From assembly GCA_026874595.1 (NCBI GenBank), contig CM049320.1:484001-548000 (forward strand): a stretch of DNA of 64,000 bases. Direction: 5' to 3'. How positions within the stretch are numbered: the first letter of the stretch is position 1; each line of letters starts with the position of its first letter. Below, in pieces: positions 23,550 to 36,500 of the stretch. Position numbers and translations under genes: made by a program. The stretch comes from Sipunculus nudus (taxonomy: Eukaryota; Annelida; Sipuncula; Golfingiida; Sipunculidae). The notes beneath the pieces were generated by a model, which was not told the origin of the DNA, searched no databases, and saw only the letters and a list, made by a program, of their open reading frames with translations.

Positions 23550-26500
23550 CTGAAAGTAGAGAATATCAAAATATTACAAATGAGCAGAGATCCACAAATA
23601 TTTTCACACTGAAACTATGTAACCTTATATCATTACCTGTCTGAGGACCAGATAAAGTTGTTGCTGCTGATTGACTGAGTTAGACAACAGGGATAAGCAT
23701 GTTAAGCAATAAAATAAGAGGTAGACAAAGTGGTAACCATGTGGCCCAGCTGGTCACAAGGTGACATCAAATATCATGTGATCTAACCTACATATCAAAA
23801 CTAGGAAAAACACCCTCTGGACTAGGTGTACAGTTCAACACCCTCTGGACTAGGTGTACAGTTCAACACCCTCTGGACTAGGTGTACAGTTCAACACCCT
23901 CTGGACTAGGCGTACAGTTCAACACCCTCTGGACTAGGCCTACAGTTCAACACCCTCTGGACTAGGCCTACAGTTCAACACCCTCTGGACTAGGTGTACA
24001 GTTCAAAACACTCTGGACTAGGTGTACAGTTCAAAACACTCTGGACTAGGTGTACAGTTCAAAACACTCTGGACTAGGTGTACAGTTCACTGTACACAAA
24101 GTAAATACTATAAAGTTGTCATGAAATTAAACTAGTCATGGCATATGTCTCTTTTTAATCATTCTATGACTTGTAAAAATACTGACCCATGGTCATGCTG
24201 CTCAGGCCACAGGAATAGCCTCAAGAACTGTCTGAATGCTGGATAACATTTTGTTCTATTGCCTACAATACTCAGATGTAACTATACTTGATGTTTTGGG
24301 CCTAGAAGTTGTGAAAATGATTTCATACTGACCTCAATTAAATTTTCATGGAATTATCAGCCTATCAGGTATCTACCTACTAATAAGTAGTATGTATTTA
24401 TGCTGAAAATAAAAATCCAAACAAGTGACTTACAGCTGACGGATCGTTTACATGAGCTGCTCACAGTTGAGTAATTAAGAAAAAGGTGCATAGCTCTGAT
24501 GGCTTCAAAAGTGTTGTCTTAACAGATGACTACGGGAGATGACTGGTTTTAGTATTGGCTTCTTCTATGTTTGATTTACTGAATGACCGAGTGTCTGACA
24601 TCAACATGTCTTTGTAAGGAAGGTGTCTGTGAGGAGAGATTCAGGATCTGACACTAGAAAGATCAGGAATGACCAAACCAAATCTAGCTCACGCCACTAT
24701 TCATCTTGTATTACACTGTACTGGGCCAGGTGACCATTTAAGCTGCTGTAAACTATTGCAATAGACCATTGGTGTCAAGCTTGGTCCAAATCTCACATTT
24801 ACACTCCAGCAGAAACTAAAATTCATGCATGTTGCAACAGTAGCAAGTTGTGCAGGACCACACTAGATCTAGAGTCGGTCGCTCAAGATCTAGCGCATGT
24901 GCTCTAGTTCTAGTTACACACAAAATTCAGAGCGCTCAAACCACAGTCTACTGCATGATAGACTCTACACCCACCTAAAACTACTAATCTAGTTAAGACC
25001 GCTCCAAACCAAAATGATATTGACTGATGACAGAGGTACTTACCCACTGACAGTGGTAGTGTATTGACTGATGACAGAGGTACTTACCTACTGACAGTGG
25101 TAGTGTATTGACTGATGACAGAGGTACTTACCCACTGACAGTGGTAGTGTATTGACTGATGACAGAGGTACTTACCCACTGACAGTGGTAGTGTATTGAC
25201 TGATGACAGAGGTACTTACCCACTGACAGTGGTAGTGTATTGACTGACGACAGAGGTACTTACCCACTGACAGTGGTAGTGTATTGACTGACGACAGAGG
25301 TACTTACCCACTGACAGTGGTAGTGTATTGACTGACGACAGAGGTACTTACCCACTGACAGTGGTAGTGTATTGACTGACGACAGAGGTACTTACCCACT
25401 GACAGTGGTAGTGTATTGACTGACGACAGAGGTACTTACCCACTGACAGTGGTAGTGTATTGACTGACGACAGAGGTACTTACCCACTGACAGTGGTAGT
25501 GTATTGACTGATGACAGAGGTACTTACCCACTGACAGTGGTAGTGTATTGACTGATGACAGAGGTACTTACCCACTGACAGTGGTAGTGTATTGACTGAT
25601 GACAGAGGTACTTACCCACTGACAGTGGTAGTGTATTGACTGATGACAGAGGTACTTACCCACTGACAGTGGTAGTGTATTGACTGATGACAGAGGTACT
25701 TACCCACTGACAGTGGTAGTGTATTGACTGATGACAGAGGTACTTACCCACTGACAGTGGTAGTGTATTGACTGATGACAGAGGTACTTACCCACTGACA
25801 GTGGTAGTGTATTGACTGATGACAGAGGTACTTACCCACTGACAGTGGTAGTGTATTGACTGATGACAGAGGTACTTACCCACTGACAGTGGTAGTGTAT
25901 TGACTGATGACAGAGGTACTTACCCACTGACAGTGGTAGTGTATTGACTGATGACAGAGGTACTTACCCACTGACAGTGGTAGTGTATTGACTGACGACA
26001 GAGGTACTTACCCACTGACAGTGGTAGTGTATTGACTGACGACAGAGGTACTTACCCACTGACAGTGGTAGTGTATTGACTGACGACAGAGGTACTTACC
26101 CACTGACAGTGGTAGTGTATTGACTGACGACAGAGGTACTTACCCACTGACAGTGGTAGTGTATTGACTGACGACAGAGGTACTTACCCACTGACAGTGG
26201 TAGTGTATTGACTGACGACAGAGGTACTTACCCACTGACAGTGGTAGTGTATTGACTGACGACAGAGGTACTTACCCACTGACAGTGGTAGTGTATTGAC
26301 TGACGACAGAGGTACTTACCCACTGACAGTGGTAGTGTATTGACTGACGACAGAGGTACTTACCCACTGACAGTGGTAGTGTATTGACTGATGACAGAGG
26401 TACTTACCCACTGACAGTGGTAGTGTATTGACTGATGACAGAGGTACTTACCCACTGACAGTGGTAGTGTATTGACTGATGACAGAGGTACTTACCCACT

Positions 26501-29500
26501 GACAGTGGTAGTGTATTGACTGATGACAGAGGTACTTACCCACTGACAGTGGTAGTGTATTGACTGATGACAGAGGTACTTACCCACTGACAGTGGTAGT
26601 GTATTGACTGATGACAGAGGTACTTACCCACTGACAGTGGTAGTGTATTGACTGATGACAGAGGTACTTACCCACTGACAGTGGTAGTGTATTGACTGAT
26701 GACAGAGGTACTTACCCACTGACAGTGGTAGTGTATTGACTGATGACAGAGGTACTTACCCACTGACAGTGGTAGTGTATTGACTGATGACAGAGGTACT
26801 TACCCACTGACAGTGGTAGTGTATTGACTGATGACAGAGGTACTTACCCACTGACAGTGGTAGTGTATTGACTGATGACAGAGGTACTTACCCACTGACA
26901 GTGGTAGTGTATTGACTGATGACAGAGGTACTTACCCACTGACAGTGGTAGTGTATTGACTGATGACAGAGGTACTTACCCACTGACAGTGGTAGTGTAT
27001 TGACTGATGACAGAGGTACTTACCCACTGACAGTGGTAGTGTATTGACTGATGACAGAGGTCCTTACCCACTGACAGTGGTAGTGTATTGACTGATGACA
27101 GAGGTCCTTACCCACTGACAGTGGTAGTGTATTGACTGATGACAGAGGTACTTACCCACTGACAGTGGTAGTGTATTGACTGATGACAGAGGTACTTACC
27201 CACTGACAGTGGTAGTGTATTGACTGATGACAGAGGTACTTACCCACTGACAGTGGTAGTGTATTGACTGATGACAGAGGTACTTACCCACTGACAGTGG
27301 TAGTGTATTGACTGATGACAGAGGTACTTACCCACTGACAGTGGTAGTGTATTGACTGATGACAGAGGTACTTACCCACTGACAGTGGTAGTGTATTGAC
27401 TGATGACAGAGGTACTTACCCACTGACAGTGGTAGTGTATTGACTGATGACAGAGGTACTTACCCACTGACAGTGGTAGTGTATTGTTCCAGACTCAGAA
27501 CAATCCGGCTCTGTGCACGTTTCATCAGCGGAGACAGTCTTGTACCAAAGAGAGGTCAGACGGTCCTGCTGCTCATGGAACCTGGTGACGAAAAAAGGTC
27601 ATATAAAACTAAAGTACTTCAAAATACACATGCAATCTGTCATGGAACCTGAAACAAATCAAATGCCAAGAAGCCTTTGTGATCAATATTGGAAGCCGTG
27701 ATATGTACCTAAATCATAATCACTTGGTATAGGGTGCTACATCAGTAAACTTTTCATGATTAAAAATGTGCTCTACACGGGACACCAGTGTTCTTTCAAC
27801 ATAAGATCACCTATGATAAATTTAATAAAACATGAATTAATGGACTATACCTACATAAAATGAATAATGCATTGACCTTATAACATTGAGTTAGCATCCT
27901 TTAACTGTCAGAGAGAACAATTACATGTGTGATCACATTATATATTAGGGCCTCTGGTTCCTCACAGCTACTCTGTTAACTCCACAACTACTCTGAGTGA
28001 AAGTCAGAGCAGACTTCTTGTTCACTAGACTGTCCTCAGCTGGCCATATTTATCCCAGTGTGAAGGAAGGGTTATTGTTTTCATTTGATTTTGTGTTTAT
28101 ATGCAAGATATATGAAGACTGGTTTCAAGGATTTCATTGAATTTTAACATAAAGGTCTATATTGTGAAAATCTCCAGGTGATTAAATGTTGGTGCAAACC
28201 CTAGTATGAGTATTGGGTTTGATAGCATATTTTTACCACTAGGGACAATTATAAAAGTTGAAATTCCTGGGCACCATCTTCATAGCAAAAGATTTGTGTC
28301 CCCACATAGCATGCTTTTATAAAGGGACCTATTGTGAAATCTGACATCTCTTAACTAAAGATAAGCCATTGACTCTTTTATCACAAGGCCTACAGGCCTA
28401 ATGCGAACCTGTGCAATGAGATTACACCAGGTATAATGCTTCAATGCTAGACCATTACTTTTCAAGAACATGTGTAACATGTATATGAACAATGCATGTA
28501 CTAAACACTTAGAACAAGAAACAATTAAACAAACATCACTGCTGAAATTCTAGCATGGGTGCACACAACACAAAAACTAGAATACAGGTAGTAAACAAGC
28601 GACTACTCAGCCAAAATCAGAGTGGGATGGGTGAAGTGAGGCATGGATTGAGTGGCAAGGGGAAACAGAGTGAGGTGTGTTGCATAATAGCCTGGATGTC
28701 TGCAGCCGAAATGTGTATGTAGGTTGCGCCACCTACCACAAAATCCAGAAAGCTGTCCAAGATGTATAAACTTGCAAAATTTTAGGCAGACAAGTCAAAC
28801 CACTACTGAGATATGAGGGATTTTAGCCTACGGCAGACAAACAGATGGACACTGTGCAAAAATGGTGGCAGGTGGCACCACCACTTTTGTGTATGATTAA
28901 GAGCTATGCGAGATCTATACACATGCAAAATTTTAGGGGGATATGTCAAACCAGTCCTGAAATATAAGCCTGAATAGAGACGATGCACAATGCACTGACA
29001 CACGATGAACGATGCAGCAACATTGCATAAGCTCACAGGTTCTCTAAAAATACGATAAGTTTTTAGATGACAAATCTTTTGCAAAACAAGGGACCCATGG
29101 GTCACGGCGCTCAGCTGATCATGTTTGGACTATAAATGTATCACCATTGTTGTACTATATTGAGTAGAAAAAGCTTATGAATATCATGGTCATGTTGGGC
29201 TTTTATAAAGGAATATAATGTAATATGTGAGTAAATGATATATGAAATAATCTGACTGATGGATTAATATGGAGTAAAATATAGTGGTCTATTTTTTATT
29301 TATTTGGGAGGGGTCGAAAAAAACAATTTATTTGAGCAAATATGAATGCAATGACAGTATACTAAGCAGTGGTATAATGATGATAAGGCTATTTGTTGAC
29401 GGATCTATAGTGTATGGAAAACTGCAAGATTTCAGTTTGACAGATACAAGGTTATGATTAACTATGCTGATGAGGGGATTTATGAATTTGTGACTGTATG

Positions 29501-30449
29501 ACATATCTTGACAAGATCGGTCTTGACAAGGTACATTATTTTGATGACCCTCAAGTATACATATTACACAATACTGACATAATTTCTGGCATGTACATAG
29601 GTACCTATGGACAAATTGTCAACAGTACTGAACCACCTAGAAGGTTAAAATATTAAAAATATGATGAAATGTAGATAAAGTTTGAGAGGAAGAGGTAATC
29701 TGGGCCATGGTTGGTTTATATGATTGAAGAAAATGTTGCAAATAATATTTGAGATCTGACCATGCCTTTCCATTGGTTACATTTTTGATAAGCTGTTGAC
29801 AGTTCAACAGTTTACACATTTGTCTGATGAGATCCAATTTATTTGGTTAACCTTTTTCATCAATTTTATGATATGTATACAGTTGCCATAACGTCCCCAC
29901 TCCACAGGTGCAATGACTTGATGGGGGGGGGGGGGGGGTGTTATGATCAGAGTTACAACACCTCTGTCTGTCTGTAGATATTTTCTTTAATTATTAAATT
30001 TTATGCTATAGCCATAGAACTACTGTTCACAGTGCCAAGGAGCAAAGCCTCAGTGGGATGAAGAAGGGGATGGTGAGAGTTACAACACCCTTGCATATAC
30101 ATACAGGATATGAAATTTAATTCAACAGAGCTTATAAAAAAAAAAAGTTTATTCATGAACATTAAATATTTAAAACAGGCAGAAAGATGGAGAAACAAAG
30201 CAAACCATTTTTTTCCCCATTCTAATGAGCCAATGAAAATTAACAATATTTGCATTTATTCCTTTTTTTCATTACATAATTTTTATCCAGGTTTACGAAT
30301 GTTACTATAAATTTACAGTATAACATATATGTGATTGTGAATATTTCAGTTGATTCACATTTCTAAATTGCATCAACATTTATAGCTAATGTATCTAGTT
30401 TATAGTACCTGTCAACAGAATGGGATGGAGGGAGGAAGGGAGGCAATAA

Positions 30450-30492
<43 letters not shown>

Positions 30493-30516
30493 AGATGGCG
30501 AGAGAAAGACAAAAAG

Positions 30517-30552
<36 letters not shown>

Positions 30553-33500
30553 GGACTGCCAGAGAGAGAGAGAGAGAGAGAATAAGACAGAGAAAGATAG
30601 GCTCTCTGGTAATTACTGCCTAACCCAGCCTGACCCAGACACTCACAGTGGCAGTAGGTCAGACCTGAAGATGTTATGTAACTGCCCAGTACACTGCATT
30701 TATACTGACCTGATGTAAACAATGAAGACTTGGTTCCTGAAAACTTGAATAAAATCTACAGTTTTTGATCAATTAGTTTCAAATTTCAGATTTTAACAGA
30801 TGAAATGCTAATGTGTACATGCTGTGAAAATTAAATCCACAGCACTAACAGGAAAAATTTAAATATTTATATTTTTTTAATTGGTATCAGGAAAAGAGAA
30901 AAGTATTCTCAACTATGAAACTACTACATGTGTTAAAATTAATCCAAGGATCAAAACACCCAATATATTATACCAGGAGCAAACTGGAGTTGGGAATGTT
31001 TAATTTTATGAACTGAAATAAAGGATCAGCAATATAAAATTTGATTATTTAGCCAGTATCATGTAACAACTGATACAACCATGAGTTATAAGTCAAACAA
31101 ATTAAAATCTTTAATGAGCACTCTGATGAACATCCACACTTTCATTGCAATACATCACTTTGTGGACACAATTAAATGTGCACTTTAATCATTGTAACCC
31201 TGGTGGTACAATACAAAATCTAAAATGTATCATAGCCAAAAATAAAATAAAATACAGAAAATTATAACATTCATCTGGTTTATGCACCAGCTGGGGGGGG
31301 GGGGGGTGCAGGGCAGAGGGGAAGCCTGCTAGTAGTGGCCAAGCTAAGCCAAGGCAAGCTGCCTGGGGTGGGTTACATAATGCAAGTGAAGACTGTATTA
31401 CTAGGTGGGCCAGATGTAAACAACACTTGACATGGTGTATGAAAACTTGAATAAAAGCTACTATTTTCAAACAATTCCTTTGAAATTTCAGGTTTTAAAA
31501 GATTTAATCCTTATGTATATTTGCTGTGAAAATTAAATCAACAGTGCTTACAGGGAAAAAACGTGCCATTGCCAAAGTTGGACAAAATTTAAGGTATTGA
31601 TTTTTTATTTATGCTAATAACTTAAAAAATTTGCAAAATTCAGATCTAATTTTGGGTAAACAATTGAATCTTGATTAAATAAAGTTATGTTCCTGAAAAA
31701 AAAAGTCTCCAGCATCAGCAATTCTCATGTTAAGTGAGCAAATATATTTCCTGATTTTTAAGAAACTGCATTATATTTGGGCCCATAACTTCAAAATAAT
31801 ACCCAATACTAACCTAATTTTTGGCATGTGCACAGAAAATGTATGGATTAAATATGAATACTAAATATGATCAAAAACAGATCAGTGGTTTTGATATTAG
31901 GCAGCTTTGAAGTGTAACAATGGCTTTTTTATGGAAAACGGAGGTTTTTCCTTAATATCTCGATGGAACAAAGTCCTAATGACCCAATTTTCGGTATGGT
32001 AGGAGATTTTGGGGACACCTATTGGTATGCAGAATTTTGGATTCGTAGGTCCTAAGGTTTTAAAACATGCCCTGTTAACGGCCGGACGGCTGGACGACGG
32101 ACAAAGGACCACGACTATAGCTCAGATGACTTATAGTCAGCTGAGCTAAAAATTGGTGATGCTTGCTCCTGCCCTTTTTGAGATAGCTTTGATGCACAAC
32201 AGATGACAGACAACGCCACACCATTGCATAAGCTCAAAGATTCGCTACAAATGCAAACCAAGTTTTTTCAAACAGCTGAAAGATACAGTTCCAATAATCT
32301 GGGAATTCTGCGTCTAGACATTGTGTCTAGACATCTAGACGCTGTGTCTAGACGTCTAGACACATTGTCTAGACAACCACCAGAGCCAGGTCAGTTGCCA
32401 TGGTGATGTCTGGACCCCACCTGGTTGTACTGAGTGACCTCTTGACTTGGCTGCTGAAACTCAGCATTAGTCAAATCTGTTTTCTAACACAGAAAGCCTT
32501 TTTCAATTGGCTACAATGCTTTTTTAAAGCTGTATTTACCCAATCTATTCTAATAAACTCACAGAACCCTACCATAGAATAATTCTTGTAAAGTTTAAAC
32601 CAATCAGCTTAAGTTTCATCATAAATCAGTGTAAAAGCTAGAAGAGTTTAAAATGACATTTTTGCTTGTAAAAAACAGATCAATGTAGGTGGCGCCACCA
32701 ATACCTCAATTTCAGATATGACATATGTGACAAACATTGGTATAAAATTTGTTGATTATAGCTCTAGCCATTTCTGAGATTTTAATTTTAGTGTGCTTTT
32801 ATGGACAGATGACTAAGTTCAACCTCCTGTAACTCGGCCAAAAATCTCCGAACTGGAACCATTCGAACAAACTTGAGAGAGATTGTTCCAGGGATCATTT
32901 CTGTGAAATATTGGACAATTTGGCTGGACAGTTTCAGAGAAGAAGATTTTTAAAGCTTTTTTTAGCTTTTTCCCTATAAAATCTAAGAAAATGCAGTTAG
33001 GAAAAAATAAACAAAATCCGATAGAAATTTTCAGATGAATGATTATCTACATAAAATTTTGTGATGCTAGCTCCTGCTGTTTTTGAGATAGCATGGTTAA
33101 CATACAGACACACTACACACAACGTACGATGCCGCACCATCGCATGAGCTCACAGGTTCGCTAAAAATAGGCCAGAAAATGCCCATCCCATCCCACACAG
33201 GTTTTCTTATATCCATATGTTTATAACATGTGGGAGGCTAAACAAAATAATCCAAGCACATTCAGAAAGACATCTGGCAGTTTTGCAAAGGATGTTTTAC
33301 AACTTAGGACCTTTGAACTTCAGTACACATGCAACTCACCACCTTGGGTTACATATTTTTTTCCATTTGTCCACACATTTGTGTTTACCACCAGCTTGTA
33401 GACAACAAGCTATTACATTCACCACAGAAACATTATTATAACGTTTCCTATCAGGAATTCATTAATGTTCACAAAATAAGCCAGAAATCACATAAATTCT

Positions 33501-36500
33501 ATAAAAAAGGTAGGTGAATAGCTGGCTTTAAATATGACTAACTTTGCATGCTCTCTGACACCAGACTTACTTAGCATGCTCTCTGACACCAGACTTGCTT
33601 AGCGTGCTCTCTGACACCAGACTTGCTTAGCGTGCTCTCTGACACCAGACTTGCTTAGCGTGCTCTCTGACACCAGACTTGCTTAGCGTGCGCTCTGACA
33701 CCAGACTTGCTTAGCGTGCTCTCTGACACCAGACTTGCTTAGCGTGCTCTCTGACACCAGACTTGCTTAGCGTGCTCTCTGACACCAGACTTGCTTAGCT
33801 TGCTCTCTGACACCAGACTTGCTTAGCGTGCGCTCTGACACCAGACTTGCTTAGCGTGCTCTCTGACACCAGACTTGCTTAGCGTGCGCTCTGACACCAG
33901 ACTTGCTTAGCGTGCCCTCTGACACCAGACTTACTTAGCGTGCTCTCTGACACCAGACTTACTCTGACACCAGACTTACTTAGCGTGCGCTCTGACATCA
34001 GACTTACTTAGCGTGCGCTCTGACATCAGACTTGCTTAGCGTGCTCTCTGACACCAGACTTGCTTAGCGTGCTCTCTGACACCAGACTTGCTTAGCGTGC
34101 TCTCTGACACCAGACTTGCTTAGCGTGCTCTCTGACACCAGACTTGCTCAGCGTGCGCTCTGACACCAGACTTGCTCAGCGTGCTCTCTGACACCAGACT
34201 TGCTTAGCGTGCGCTCTGACACCAGACTTGCTTAGCGTGCCCTCTGACACCAGACTTACTTAGCGTGCTCTCTGACACCAGACTTACTCTGACACCAGAC
34301 TTACTTAGCGTGCGCTCTGACATCAGACTTACTTAGCGTGCGCTCTGACATCAGACTTGCTTAGCGTGCTCTCTGACACCAGACTTGCTTAGCGTGCTCT
34401 CTGACACCAGACTTGCTTAGCGTGCTCTCTGACACCAGACTTGCTTAGCGTGCTCTCTGACACCAGACTTGCTTAGCGTGTTCTCTGACACCAGACTTGC
34501 TTAGCGTGCTCTCTGACACCAGACTTGCTTAGCGTGCTCTCTGACACCAGACTTGCTTAGCGTGCTCTCTGACACCAGACTTGCTTAGCGTGCTCTCTGA
34601 CACCAGACTTGCTTAGCGTGCGCTCTGACACCAGACTTGCTTAGCGTGCGCTCTGACACCAGACTTACTCTGACACCAGACTTACTTAGCGTCCGCTCTG
34701 ACATCAGACTTACATAGCGTGCTCTCTGACACCAGACTTACTTAGCGTGCTCTCTGACACCAGACTTACTTAGCGTGCGCTCTGACACCAGACTTGCTTA
34801 GCGTGCTCTCTGACACCAGACTTGCTTAGCGTGCGCTCTGACACCAGACTTGCTTAGCGTGCGCTCTGACACCAGACTTGCTTAGCGTGCGCTCTGACAC
34901 CAGACTAGCTTAGCGTGCGCTCTGACACCAGACTAGCTTAGCGTGCGCTCTGACACCAGACTTACTTAGCGTGCGCTCTGACACCAGACTAACTTAGGGT
35001 GCGCTCTGACACCAGACTAACTTAGCGTGCGCTCTGACACCAGACTAACTTAGGGTGCGCTCTGACACCAGACTTACTTAGCGTGCGCTCTGACACCAGA
35101 CTTACTTAGCGTGCGCTCTGACACCAGACTTACTTAGCGTGCGCTCTGACACCAGACTTACTTAGCGTGCTCTCTGACACCAGACTTACTTAGCGTGCTC
35201 TCTGACACCAGACTTACTTAGCGTGCTCTCTGACACCAGACTTACTTAGCGTGCGCTCTGACACCAGACTTACTTAGCGTGCGCTCTGACACCAGACTTA
35301 CTTAGCGTGCTCTCTGACACAAGACTTACTTAGCGTGCTCTCTGACACCAGACTTATTTAGCGTGCTCTCTGACACCAGACTTACTTAGCGTGCTCTCTG
35401 ACACCAGACTTACTTAGCGTGCTCTCTGACACCAGACTTACTTAGCGTGCTCTCTGACACCAGACTTACTTAGCATGCTCTCTGACACCATCCTTGGACC
35501 TGAACAGATGGGAACAGCCCTCAATGTTACAGTGATAATGGTCCTTGTACAGCAGTTCACATCGGGAGTGACACGGGTCATTGGCAGTGTATCTGGTCAG
35601 AAAAAAAATAGTTCCATAAGAAATGTATACACGGCCAGTCTACTGTAACTTTTCTTATCACTTCAAATATGTGAAAAGAGACCCATGAGGTCTAATGTTC
35701 ACTCAGTGTCACAATGTCATGAAATTAAAAGACTGAAACTGAAAATATCATTTCAGCAGTTAACTGAATATCTCATTTAGTTTTCACCTGGCCATTAACT
35801 GAATATCTCATTTAGTTTTCACCTAGTCATTAACTGAATATCTCATTTAGTTTTCATCTAGTCATTAACTGAATATCTCATTTAGTTTTCATCTAGTCAT
35901 TAACTGAATATATCATTTAGTTTTCACCTGGCCATTAACTGAATATCTCATTTAGTTTTCACCTGGCCATAAACTGGATATCTCATTTAGTTTTCACCTG
36001 GCCATTAACTGAATATCTCATTTAGTTTTCACCTGACCATTAACTGAATATCTCATTTAGTTTTCATCTAGTCATTAACTGAATATCTCATTTAGTTTTC
36101 ATCTAGTCATTAACTGAATATATCATTTAGTTCTCAGCTGGTGAGGTGTTACATGTCTCATTAGGTTCTTACCTTGTCAGGTATTTCTTCCAAGATTCAT
36201 CTCTCTCTTTCTTGTCCATGATGGCAGGAACATAAGCAGGTTTGGGATTGAATGACTTTGCTACAGGTCCCGGCGAACTTGATGAACTTGTGGCTCCGGG
36301 ACTATCTGGCACGGGTTCCTCTACTTTACAAGAGGTGGCACCACTGGTTCCCTCCTTACCATCAGGTATAGGCAGGTTAAGGGAGTCGTTTAGCTCGTGG
36401 CTGTGTAGTTTAGATGCCAGTTTGGCCAGCGTGGACTGTTGTGGTCGTTGTTGCGACACTTCAACTGGTGGTTCTACAGGATCAGAGACTGAGGAACCGT

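Noticed and set aside
25020-27470. Further CTGATGA strings as hammerheads
   Set aside because: They belong to the 44-bp repeat; no GAAA box or stems follow. The same holds for single strings elsewhere.
30363-30722. Ser/Leu-rich and Arg/Glu-rich frames
   Set aside because: Translation of (GA)n simple sequence.
25018-35489. CRISPR-like regular repeats
   Set aside because: Units are contiguous with no spacers, in a eukaryotic intron.
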